From positions 1 to 17,381 of the forward strand of contig CAZNDN010000089.1 of the NCBI GenBank assembly GCA_964571815.1: DNA of 17,381 nucleotides. The letters are read 5' to 3'. Shown here one piece after another: positions 6,252 to 13,301 of this stretch. Source of the stretch: CAZNDN01 sp964571815 (lineage in GTDB: Bacteria; Fibrobacterota; Chitinivibrionia; Chitinivibrionales; WJKA01). The notes under the pieces are model-generated. The model worked only from the letters and a program-made list of their open reading frames with translations. It did no database searches and was not told the DNA's origin. The position numbers and the translations under genes are program-made. Position 1 is the stretch's first letter; the number at the start of each line of letters is the position of its first letter.

Positions 6252-9083
6252 ATGCCGAGTAAAAAGAAGAAAAGCGCGCAGAAAGCCGTCGGCTACGTGG
6301 TGCCGCACACGCACTGGGATCGCGAGTGGCGGTATCCGCTGTGGAAGAACCGTCTGCTGCTTGTCGAAGTGCTCGACGAGATGCTGGAGACGCTGGAGAA
6401 GGAGCCGGAGTATCGCTGCTTTGTCACCGACGGGCAGGTGATATTGATTGAGGACTACCTGGCGGTGCGCCCGCAGAATGCCGAGCGGCTCACCAGGCAG
6501 GTCAAGGCCGGACGGCTTTCGATCGGCCCCTGGTATACGCTTCCGGACCTCTACCCCCTCGACGGTGAGTGCCTGGTACGCAACCTCCTGAAAGGCACCC
6601 GGGTTTCGGCGCGCTACGGCGGCCATCTGACCGTGGGGTACAATACCTTCGGGTGGGGCCAGACCGCTCAGTTTCCACAGATCTACCACGGGTTTGATAT
6701 TAATTATATCATCGCGGCGAAGAAGGTTTCACACGAACGCGCCCCCGACTGCGAATTCTTGTGGGAGGCGCCCGACGGCACCCGGTTGATCACCACGCGG
6801 CTGGGTCCCGTGGCCCGCGCCAACCTCTACTTCCACGCTTCCCTGGCCATCCGTTTCGGCATGGAGTACGGCACCGACGAGTACCGTCTTCCGTGGAACA
6901 AGACCGGGGTGATTATCCACAACGCCTCACCCGAGAAATGCCACGAAGACTACTTCCGGCTTTCGTATCCCCGCGAGTATTACCCCGAGAGGATCGAGCC
7001 CGGGTTTCGCAAGGCGTGGAGCACGCTCGATGAAACCCTGGTGCCGGAGCGACGGCTTATCATGGACGGCAGTGATTTCACGGGATTTCAGCCCGAGTTG
7101 CCGAAGCTGCTTGCCGATGCCCGCGAGCGGTTTGAGGATATCGATTTTGTCAACGCACGGTTCGAAGACTATTTCCGTGAGTTCGAGAAGCGTGTCGATC
7201 GCAGTAAGCTGAAGGTCGTACGCGGCGAACTCCGTGACGGGCAGGCGTGCCAGTTGTCCTCAGGCGCCCTGGCCGTGAGAATTTATATCAAGATGCTCAA
7301 CAAGCAGGCGGAAAGTACGGTGATCAGGTCGACGGAGCCCCTGGCAAGTGTGATGGCCATGGAAGGCTGTGAGTATCCCTCCGCTCTCCTGCACACCTGC
7401 TGGGAGTACTTCCTTCAGTCCCACCCTCACGACTCGATCAACGGGGTCACGCAGGACAAGACGGCCGACGATGTGGTCAACCGGCTGACGCAGGTGATCG
7501 AGATCGGTCAGGTCCTGCGGGAGAAATCGGTGGGTGAGCTGGTGTCGCGTCTGGATCTTTCGGGCTACGATGAAAACGACGTTCTTCTTGTCTTTGTCAA
7601 CACGTCGGCCCACCCGATGAGCGGCGTGGTCAAGGCTGCCGTGGATTTCCCTCAAGAGTTCGGCGTGTGGGATTTCACGTTCACCGACCACGGGGGGAAG
7701 CCCCGCGACGTACAGATTCTCTCCCGTGAAGAGAAGACTTGCCCGATTAACGACATGGCGGCCCGGCCCTGGCCGTTCTATTTCGACCGTTTCATGACGT
7801 ATATCGATCCCGGTGAAATTCCCGCCGGCGGCTACAAGGTGCTCAAGGCAACCACGGGCCGCACCAACAACCGCCTTGCCGAGTGGTGGCCGCCCATGCG
7901 TGCCGGCACCGGCCGGGAACTCAGCCGGGCGCCTGCGACCATGGAAAACGAGTTTCTGAAAGTGACGGTCAACCCCGACGGCACGCTTACGCTGGTTGAC
8001 AAGATCAATGATGTCGAAATGCCGGGGCTGCACTATTTCGAAGACAGCGGCGATGTGGGGGACTACTGGGCGTACTACCCGCCGTATGATAATCGAATTC
8101 AGCTCAGCACCACCGACACGGTCCGGATCTCCCGTATCGAAAACGGCGATCTTGCCGCAACCATGCGGGTGGATATCACCATGAGCATACCGGCATCCGG
8201 TTTCAGGCCCGAAGCGGGTATTCGCGGCGAAAGCCGCCGGAGCCGCGATACCGTGGAGCTGCATATCAGCTCGATCTTCACACTCAAGCGCGGCTCGCCC
8301 GTGCTGGATGTGCGTACGGTGGTGGATAACAATGCTCAGAATCACCGGCTGCGCCTGATGCTTCCCACGGGCATTGCCGCCACGCACTCCGATGCCGCCG
8401 GGCATTTTACGGTCGACCGCCGACCCTTACAGCCCGTGCGTAACCCCGACGGCACGTTCTGGCCGGATACCCAGACCGTGCCCATGCAGAGGTTCGTGGA
8501 TGTGTCCGACGGAAAACGGGGGTTTGCGGTAGTGAACAATTGCTTTACCGAATTCGAAGCACTCCGGGACGAGGACCACACTCTGGCAATCACGCTGTTT
8601 CGCAGTGTGGACAACCGCATCTGCACCGAAGGTCGCTCGACCGGGTCGTTTCCCATGCAGAAAGGCAGCCACAGCCTTCGTACCATGACCTTCGAATACG
8701 GCCTGTACCCCCACACCGGCGACTGGGTGGGCGGCGACGTCTACCGTCGCGCCGAGCCGTACACCGTTCCTCCCGTGGTCTACCAGACATCGGCCCATGC
8801 CCGCGGGGACCTTCCCGCCGGCTTGAGTTTCTACTCGGTTTCCAATGCCAACCTGGTCCTCTCCACCCTGAAGAAGGCCGAGGATCGCAACTCCTGGATC
8901 GCACGCTTGTACAACCCCACCGGTACCACACAGCGAGGGGTCTTGAAATTCCACCGGAAGATCAAGAGAGCCTGGGAGACCAATCTGAACGAGAAGCGCG
9001 GGAAGGCTCTTTCCGTCTCAAGCTCGGGAGTGCGCCTGCAGGTGCCCCGCGGGAGGATTGTAACCGTAGAGATTGTGGTGTGA
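6252..9083 (+). CDS. Divergent GH38 alpha-mannosidase family protein
   Basis: This 943-residue protein is the second GH38 member. The first metal motif HTHWDREW is intact (His21, Asp23). The helical-region motif SHPHDSINGV (His391, His393, Asp394) is also intact, as is MDGSDF (Asp275) near the expected acid/base position. The segment aligned with the usual PDSFG/IDPFG nucleophile motif reads GYNTFGWGQTAQFPQ, with Asn131 where Asp is expected, so the standard nucleophile/zinc ligand seems to be missing. A long beta-rich C-terminal half follows (about 450-943). The ATG at 6252 has GAGGGAG nine bases upstream. No signal peptide is seen, and the N-terminus is lysine-rich. It is followed after 47 bp by a small exported protein. 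It may be a divergent enzyme using another residue or a carbohydrate-binding pseudoenzyme. Confidence 0.88.
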   Translation: MPSKKKKSAQKAVGYVVPHTHWDREWRYPLWKNRLLLVEVLDEMLETLEKEPEYRCFVTDGQVILIEDYLAVRPQNAERLTRQVKAGRLSIGPWYTLPDLYPLDGECLVRNLLKGTRVSARYGGHLTVGYNTFGWGQTAQFPQIYHGFDINYIIAAKKVSHERAPDCEFLWEAPDGTRLITTRLGPVARANLYFHASLAIRFGMEYGTDEYRLPWNKTGVIIHNASPEKCHEDYFRLSYPREYYPERIEPGFRKAWSTLDETLVPERRLIMDGSDFTGFQPELPKLLADARERFEDIDFVNARFEDYFREFEKRVDRSKLKVVRGELRDGQACQLSSGALAVRIYIKMLNKQAESTVIRSTEPLASVMAMEGCEYPSALLHTCWEYFLQSHPHDSINGVTQDKTADDVVNRLTQVIEIGQVLREKSVGELVSRLDLSGYDENDVLLVFVNTSAHPMSGVVKAAVDFPQEFGVWDFTFTDHGGKPRDVQILSREEKTCPINDMAARPWPFYFDRFMTYIDPGEIPAGGYKVLKATTGRTNNRLAEWWPPMRAGTGRELSRAPATMENEFLKVTVNPDGTLTLVDKINDVEMPGLHYFEDSGDVGDYWAYYPPYDNRIQLSTTDTVRISRIENGDLAATMRVDITMSIPASGFRPEAGIRGESRRSRDTVELHISSIFTLKRGSPVLDVRTVVDNNAQNHRLRLMLPTGIAATHSDAAGHFTVDRRPLQPVRNPDGTFWPDTQTVPMQRFVDVSDGKRGFAVVNNCFTEFEALRDEDHTLAITLFRSVDNRICTEGRSTGSFPMQKGSHSLRTMTFEYGLYPHTGDWVGGDVYRRAEPYTVPPVVYQTSAHARGDLPAGLSFYSVSNANLVLSTLKKAEDRNSWIARLYNPTGTTQRGVLKFHRKIKRAWETNLNEKRGKALSVSSSGVRLQVPRGRIVTVEIVV

Positions 9084-9130
9084 GTGATTGGTCGAGGGGT
9101 TCGACGCCTTGCACTGAAAGGGAGATAGCC

Positions 9131-9733
9131 ATGAAAATATCGATTCGTGCGACGTTACTGTTTCTCTGTACCGCGATCGCGACGGTTTCGACGGCGGAAC
9201 AGGGCCGCATTGCGGCCGGGATCCAGGTCATGGCCGGTGGGCGGTACGACAACCTGCGGATGTGTGTGGGAAGTCCGGCGGGTACGAAAGGAGGGCCGAT
9301 TGCGGATATTCAGCTCAGTATTCATTACGGGCTCACCGATGAAACGGCTGTGGGGCTGAAACTGCCCGTCATGCGCCCCATTCTTTTCGGCCTTGCCTTT
9401 GACATGCTTCAATTCGAGCCGGAAGTGACCTTTCAGTACCGCACGCCCATCAGCGACAAGCTTGACCTTGTGCTCGAGCCGGCGCTCGGAGCGAGCTTTC
9501 ACTACGGCCCCGACTACACCGCCGATTCGGACGCCGAAAATCCCGAGCGATTCTTTGCCGCCGGGCCCTTCTTTGCTCTCCTTGGAGGCCTGGGCCGGCG
9601 CAACGCCTCGGACCAGGGCTGGTTTGTCGGACTCAAACCGTTCTACACGCCGCTGTTTTCACGTGAGCGTGAGACGGGAACCGTGGTGGGGGCGACCGTC
9701 GAAGGACACTGGGATTTTGTCGTGGGGCCTTGA
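9131..9733 (+). CDS. Small exported beta-rich protein, likely outer membrane
   Basis: I do not recognise a named family. The 200-residue product starts at ATG 9131, with a purine-rich AAAGGGAGA a few bases upstream. Residues 1-22 form a classical signal peptide: basic KISIR, a hydrophobic ALLFLC-type core, and a probable cleavage site after STA. The mature part alternates polar and hydrophobic residues with many Gly and aromatic positions (GIQVMAGGRYDN, ADIQLSIHYGLTDETAVGLKLPV, LVLEPALGASFHYGP, GWFVGLKPFYTPLF). It ends in GATVEGHWDFVVGP, the pattern of an outer-membrane beta barrel. It lies 47 bp after the GH38 gene on the same strand and may be co-transcribed. Function is unknown; a porin-like or structural role is only a guess. 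Confidence 0.72.
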   Translation: MKISIRATLLFLCTAIATVSTAEQGRIAAGIQVMAGGRYDNLRMCVGSPAGTKGGPIADIQLSIHYGLTDETAVGLKLPVMRPILFGLAFDMLQFEPEVTFQYRTPISDKLDLVLEPALGASFHYGPDYTADSDAENPERFFAAGPFFALLGGLGRRNASDQGWFVGLKPFYTPLFSRERETGTVVGATVEGHWDFVVGP

Positions 9734-9752
9734 GCGCGATCCAGACACGGCG

Positions 9753-9807
9753 AGGATCATGGGTGAGGGTGATTGGTTCGATGTGATTGCCCGGCGGCCG
9801 TCGGGAG
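9753..9807. repeat. 55-bp sequence, left copy, abutting the gap
   Basis: These 55 bases are identical to 9908-9962 and run exactly to the first N. Identity of exactly this length ending at the Ns on one side and beginning at them on the other is the footprint of two contigs sharing a k-mer overlap (k=55). It is more probably an assembly artefact than a biological direct repeat. Confidence 0.85.
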
Positions 9808-9907
9808 NNNNNNNNNNNNNNNNNNNNNNNNNNNNNNNNNNNNNNNNNNNNNNNNNNNNNNNNNNNNNNNNNNNNNNNNNNNNNNNNNNNNNNNNNNNNN
9901 NNNNNNN
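9808..9907. other. Assembly gap of 100 N
   Basis: Exactly 100 unknown bases, the conventional fixed-length scaffold gap. Both flanks carry the same 55-bp sequence, so the real gap may be zero or negative. The gap lies between the convergent exported-protein gene and hicB and interrupts neither: the first ends at 9733 and hicB ends at 9912, inside the right copy. Confidence 0.98.
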
Positions 9908-9962
9908 AGGATCATGGGTGAGGGTGATTGGTTCGATGTGATTGCCCGGCGGCCGTCGGGAG
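9908..9962. repeat. 55-bp sequence, right copy, includes the hicB 3' end
   Basis: Identical to 9753-9807. It begins directly after the last N and contains the last codons and TGA stop (9912-9914, minus strand) of hicB. Because the left copy has the same bases, hicB would end at the same stop if the two contigs are merged. Confidence 0.85.
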
Positions 9963-10235
9963 CGCGTCGATAGCCGGTTCTTTGTGAAGCTCCCTGCCCA
10001 CTCTCACAACGAATCTCCCCGAGTATTCCTTTTGAGCTGTTGCGGGAGGCAGAGGATCCCCGTCCTTCCGGAGGGTTTCTATCCATTCGTCAACGACTTC
10101 ACACAGCTCTCGATAGACTTCCGTCTCATCGTCCCCGTGCACGCCGCCCACCATCAGGCCCGGGCATGTACCGACATAGCACTGGTCTTCCTCCGACCAC
10201 TCAACGATTTTCAGATAACGGTCACGCGCTTTCAT
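9912..10235 (-). CDS. hicB: HicB-family antitoxin, C-terminus divergent
   Basis: This 107-residue protein matches HicB antitoxins: an N-terminal partial RNase H-like fold beginning MKARDRYLKIVEWSEEDQCY, then GTCPGLMVGGVHG, EVYRELCEVVDEWI, and GRFVVRVGRELHKEPAIDAL. In many relatives, LHKALAIRAL is followed by a GxSLN-type ribbon-helix-helix segment that binds DNA. Here AAGQSHRTNHPHP follows and the protein stops, so the DNA-binding tail seems degenerate or lost. Its ATG (10235-10233) overlaps the TGA of hicA (10234-10232) as ATGA, the normal hicA-hicB arrangement with translational coupling. It would neutralise the HicA mRNA interferase. Since hicA is interrupted, this is probably an orphan antitoxin. 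The 3' end touches the assembly overlap. Confidence 0.82.
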   Translation of the reverse strand: MKARDRYLKIVEWSEEDQCYVGTCPGLMVGGVHGDDETEVYRELCEVVDEWIETLRKDGDPLPPATAQKEYSGRFVVRVGRELHKEPAIDALPTAAGQSHRTNHPHP

Positions 10236-10429
10236 TTCTTCGCTTCCGCAAGAGCGGACGCTACGTCCCTCTCCTAATACTTTCGTGCATCATCACCGCC
10301 CTTCCCACTGATTGTGATTCGGACGCCGCCGGGATGCTTGAAATTTCTGTGACTCCCCTTCCCGCCCCGGTCAATGAATCCCGCCCTCTTCAGATCACGA
10401 ATCAGCTCGCGGATCTTCCCTGGCGTAGT
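10232..10429 (-). pseudogene. hicA: hicA toxin remnant with an in-frame amber codon
   Basis: Reading the minus strand in the frame ending at TGA 10234-10232 gives TPGKIRELIRDLKRAGFID, then RGGKGSHRNFKHPGGVRITI, then SGKGGDDARKY, a TAG, and ERDVASALAEAKK. This is a complete HicA mRNA interferase (dsRBD-like fold; catalytic His in GSHRNF present) except for TAG at 10276-10274. Relatives have Gln in the phrase KYQEKDVA, so a single CAG to TAG change explains it. No ATG, GTG or TTG occurs in frame between the upstream TAG (10444-10442) and the conserved KIREL, so the start is also missing or non-canonical. The toxin is therefore probably inactive, or truncated before its last helix. This may be natural decay; a sequencing error is possible for one base but less so for both lesions. 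Confidence 0.8.
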
Positions 10430-10444
10430 ACTATAATGATACTA
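10426..10444. promoter_or_regulatory. Near-perfect 19-bp palindrome at the hicA start region
   Basis: TAGTACTATAATGATACTA is symmetric at seven of nine positions per half around a central A. It lies exactly where the hicA open frame begins and contains TATA-type hexamers (TATAAT on plus, TATAGT on minus). HicAB operons are generally repressed by their own complex at palindromes in the promoter, so this is a good operator candidate. No matching -35 was found. Confidence 0.5.
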
Positions 10445-10497
10445 TGTGCCGCCGCCCTCGTGAAGCGGCCGGCCCCTCATGGTTGGTATGGTCAGGC

Positions 10498-10542
10498 GGC
10501 CTTTGCTTGAAAGGCCTGAATGGTACAAATCGGCGGATTTGT
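10498..10542 (-). terminator. Two hairpins downstream of ptsP
   Basis: Two perfect inverted repeats follow the ptsP TAG stop. ACAAATC/GATTTGT (10525-10531 and 10536-10542, 4-base loop) comes first in the transcript. GGCCTTT/AAAGGCC (10498-10504 and 10510-10516, 5-base loop) comes next. They are well placed to end or protect the ptsP transcript before hicA. Neither is followed by a T-tract, so intrinsic termination is only a possibility. Confidence 0.4.
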
Positions 10543-10553
10543 TCCGTGCCTAC

Positions 10554-12866
10554 CTACTGCCGGTTCCCTTTCAACAAACGCCCGATCTCAGCCGAAGTCT
10601 CGGCGGCGAGGCACGTGCGGGCAAGTGTCTCGGCCTCTTTCGCATCCACCGACTGCAGCGCCGGCAGCATGGTTTTCAGCGCGACGGGGTCGATACTGAA
10701 ACACCGCACTCCCACGCCGATCAGAAACGGAAGATACCGCGTGTCCTGACCCATGTCTCCGCATACTGAAACCGGAATACCGGCGGCGCCGGCTGCCTCG
10801 ACAATCCGGGCCAGCGCCCTGAGCACCGCGGGATGATGAGGGACGTACAGATGAGCGACCTTCTCGTTGGTCCGGTCGACGCCGAGCATGTATTGAACAA
10901 GATCGTTCGTGCCGATTGAGAAAAAGTCGGCATGCCGCGCGAGTTCGTCGGCGATATGCACGGTCGCGGGAAGCTCGATCATTACACCCACGCGCGGCAT
11001 GGAATTGTGCGCAACTCCCGCTTTGTCAAGCTCCGCCACACACTCGTCGACCAGGCGCCGTGCCGTTGTGAACTCTTCCACCGAACAAATCATCGGAAAC
11101 ATGATCCCCACGGGCGATCGGTGTCCCGCCCTGAGAACGGCGCGTATCTGCCCGCGGAATATCTCGACGTTGTGCAGGGCAAAGCGGATGGAGCGCATGC
11201 CCAGAAACGGGTTGGCCTCACGGCCCGAATGAAAATACGACAGCACCTTGTCCCCGCCGATATCCAGGGTGCGGAAGGTTATCTGCTTGTGGGGCATGCG
11301 CTCCACGAGTTTCCCATACACCACCACCTGCTCTTCTTCGGTGGGGAAGTCGCTCCGGATCAGAAAGGGGAATTCGGTCCGGTACAGGCCGATTCCCTGG
11401 AACGCGAGCGACTCGGCCACCTCGGCATCGGAGAGAAGGTTGACATTAGCAAGGACTCGCAGATCGGTGCCGTCCCTGGTTGCCGGGCGCCCGGGAAGTA
11501 CGACCCCGTGATCCTTCCCGGCGCGCCGCGCTTCCTCCCGCTCCCGGTACGGCCGCGCCATCGCAGTAGTGGGATTGACCAGGATATTTCCGGTGTCACC
11601 GTCGAGCAGCAGCACCGTTTCCCCGGGCAGCCCCAGCATCCGCCGCTCATCGGTGATAATCATCGGGATGCCGAGCGACCGGGCGAGGATAGCGGCATGC
11701 GAAGTCACGCCGCCGCCGACCGTGACGATTCCGGCCACATCCTCCGCGGCCATTATCAGCACGTCCGAAGGCAGCACTTCGTGCGACACCACGATACAGC
11801 CGTGCAGGTTCAGCTCCCGCGACTCATCGGAGCAACACTGAGCAATCAGGCGCATCGCCAGGTCCTTGATGTCGTCGGCGCGTTGGCTGAGATAGTCGTT
11901 GTCGCCCGACTTCATTGTCTGAATCAACTGACGGGCAACGCCGGCAATTGCTTTTGCGGGCGCCGCACCGTCGCGCACCAGTGCACGCATTCGTCCCGTA
12001 AACTGCTCATCCTTGAGCAGGAGAAGATGGGCGGTGAAGATCAGCGAGGCGCTGTCGGCCAGGCGTTCCTCGACACGCTGTTGGAGTTGCTCAAGCCGGT
12101 GCGTGGTTTCACGAAGCGCATGATCGAACACCTCGAGGCCCGCCGCGGAGTACTTTCCGGTCGCGGCCAACTCCTCCAGGCTCAGGGATCGTCGAAACAG
12201 GTGGATGGGTCCCACGGCAAATCCCGCTCCGGCGGTCCGTCCCTTGATCATGGTCGGCAGGGGCTCCGTATCCTCATCCGGTTCGCGGTCGGGGCGCTTG
12301 TCAAGTGAGGAAAGCAGCCGGGTGCTTTCGATGATATTCGCCAGTTGTCCGGCGACAGCCTGCACGGCCACCCGATCCTCATCGGTGAACGGGCGCCGGC
12401 GTTCACGCTGGACCACGAGCGCGCCGATTCGCCGGATTCCCCGCAGAATCGGTGCGACGCAGAATGCGTCGTACATCTCTTCCCGCAGCCCGTGGAAAAA
12501 CTTGTAATGCGGATTAGCGGGCGCGTGATTGTCAAGGATCGTGCGCATCTCCTTGACCGCCGCACCCGTGATACCTTCACCGTAGTCCAGCCGCACCTTG
12601 CCCACCAGCGAAGGATTCAAACCACGGGTTGCCTTGAGCACCAGCTTCCGGTCTTCATCGTTGAACAGATACACCGAGCAGACATCAGTGGCCAGATGCC
12701 GGGCAACCAGCTCGACAATCTGCCCAAGAAAAGCGCCGATGCTGTCGGTGTCGTGGAAGATCCAGTCCAGCTCACCGATATCGCAGAGAAGGCTGAGGTG
12801 GTCGTGTCGGTCCATGGTACAATTGCAATTGGAGAAGAGTTTCTCGCCCGTGGGCACCTGAATCAA
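10554..12866 (-). CDS. ptsP: PtsP: GAF domain plus PTS enzyme I (EI-Ntr)
   Basis: This protein of up to 770 residues is a PEP-protein phosphotransferase of the nitrogen-related PTS type. An N-terminal GAF domain (about 30-185) could sense a small molecule. It is followed by the enzyme I N-domain (about 205-350), the swivelling phosphohistidine domain with GGGVTSHAAILARSL (His390), and the PEP-binding TIM barrel (about 460-740) with GLYRTEFPFL, SIGTNDLVQYMLGVDRTNE and VCGDMGQD (Cys702). It transfers phosphate from PEP to an HPr/NPr-type protein for regulation rather than sugar import; no HPr or EII genes are in the window. The start is uncertain: TTG 12866 gives 770 residues, while ATG 12815 (MDRHDHLSLL) gives 753. 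Neither has a good ribosome-binding site. The left end of the inverted-repeat element lies only 27 bp upstream of the TTG. The stop is TAG. Confidence 0.93.
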   Translation of the reverse strand: MIQVPTGEKLFSNCNCTMDRHDHLSLLCDIGELDWIFHDTDSIGAFLGQIVELVARHLATDVCSVYLFNDEDRKLVLKATRGLNPSLVGKVRLDYGEGITGAAVKEMRTILDNHAPANPHYKFFHGLREEMYDAFCVAPILRGIRRIGALVVQRERRRPFTDEDRVAVQAVAGQLANIIESTRLLSSLDKRPDREPDEDTEPLPTMIKGRTAGAGFAVGPIHLFRRSLSLEELAATGKYSAAGLEVFDHALRETTHRLEQLQQRVEERLADSASLIFTAHLLLLKDEQFTGRMRALVRDGAAPAKAIAGVARQLIQTMKSGDNDYLSQRADDIKDLAMRLIAQCCSDESRELNLHGCIVVSHEVLPSDVLIMAAEDVAGIVTVGGGVTSHAAILARSLGIPMIITDERRMLGLPGETVLLLDGDTGNILVNPTTAMARPYREREEARRAGKDHGVVLPGRPATRDGTDLRVLANVNLLSDAEVAESLAFQGIGLYRTEFPFLIRSDFPTEEEQVVVYGKLVERMPHKQITFRTLDIGGDKVLSYFHSGREANPFLGMRSIRFALHNVEIFRGQIRAVLRAGHRSPVGIMFPMICSVEEFTTARRLVDECVAELDKAGVAHNSMPRVGVMIELPATVHIADELARHADFFSIGTNDLVQYMLGVDRTNEKVAHLYVPHHPAVLRALARIVEAAGAAGIPVSVCGDMGQDTRYLPFLIGVGVRCFSIDPVALKTMLPALQSVDAKEAETLARTCLAAETSAEIGRLLKGNRQ

Positions 12867-12893
12867 TATAAATAAGCGGGCGGCACAGAGAAC

Positions 12894-12922
12894 TGTACCG
12901 GACTAATTTTATTACTTTATCG
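12894..12922 (+). repeat. Left 29-bp terminal inverted repeat
   Basis: Exact inverse of 13302-13330. The core GACTAATTTTATTACTTTAT is AT-rich. Matching stops abruptly on both sides, which defines the element ends. Reading outward on the minus strand it contains TAAAAT, a possible -10 toward ptsP, though no -35 was found. Confidence 0.95.
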
Positions 12923-12933
12923 AAAATTCGAGG

Positions 12934-12979
12934 CAACCCCTCCAGCAGCGTGCTATGAGGGGTTGATAGCAATGCTGCT
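12934..12979. repeat. Interleaved inverted repeats (A-B-A'-B')
   Basis: A is CAACCCCTC (12934-12942) and A' is GAGGGGTTG (12957-12965), perfect over 9 bp. B is AGCAGCGTGCTAT (12944-12956) and B' is ATAGCAATGCTGCT (12966-12979), pairing as 6 + 6 bp with one small internal mismatch. The arms alternate and abut, with only one spare base. The two stems cannot both form fully, so they are mutually exclusive hairpins in RNA or single-stranded DNA. It lies just inside the left terminal repeat. Confidence 0.75.
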
Positions 12980-13112
12980 CTAAACATGCAGGCAATTGCT
13001 GCTGCTGCGACACATCTCTTCTGTTTAAGGTCACACGGGGCGACAGGCGGAAGCCCGTGCAACCCATTGAAGCATGCGCAGGCATACCACTGCGGTAAAC
13101 GCACTGTAAGAA

Positions 13113-13157
13113 AGCCGGTGGGAGCCCTTCGGAGACACATGAATCCGCGCACCGGCT
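13113..13157. repeat. 8-bp stem inside the element
   Basis: AGCCGGTG (13113-13120) and CACCGGCT (13150-13157) are perfect inverse copies. A nested CGGA/TCCG pair gives an extended hairpin. It is one of several in the element interior and fits either a folded RNA or a folded single-stranded transposition intermediate. Confidence 0.55.
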
Positions 13158-13301
13158 CACGGGCAGGCAATCCAATTGCAGAACCAATCTCCGGGATTCT
13201 GCCGTGGAAACACGCGACGGCGCGTAACCGGTCTTTTTGCAACGTCTTACATTGCTCCGAACACGCGGGACGTCTCATCCGGGTCGGCCGGCGCAGTCGG
13301 C

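Noticed and set aside
9081..9110. Similarity between GTGAGTGATTGGTCGA after the GH38 stop and GGGTGATTGGTTCGA in the 55-bp sequence
   Set aside because: The match is short and imperfect, with no extension on either side. It is not enough to call a repeat.
9753..9962. Direct repeat marking an insertion site or phage attachment site around the gap
   Set aside because: The exact 55-bp length and its exact abutment on the Ns fit an assembler overlap better than att sites, and no integrase or phage gene is nearby.
10274..10276. Amber codon reassignment (TAG read as Gln) explaining the hicA stop
   Set aside because: PtsP ends at TAG at the length usual for its family, and all other genes end at TGA or TAA normally. 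A local mutation is simpler than a recoded genome.
12934..13225. CRISPR array or integron attC array in the hairpin-rich element
   Set aside because: No regularly spaced direct repeats are present, and the arms lack the GTTRRRY-type core of attC sites.
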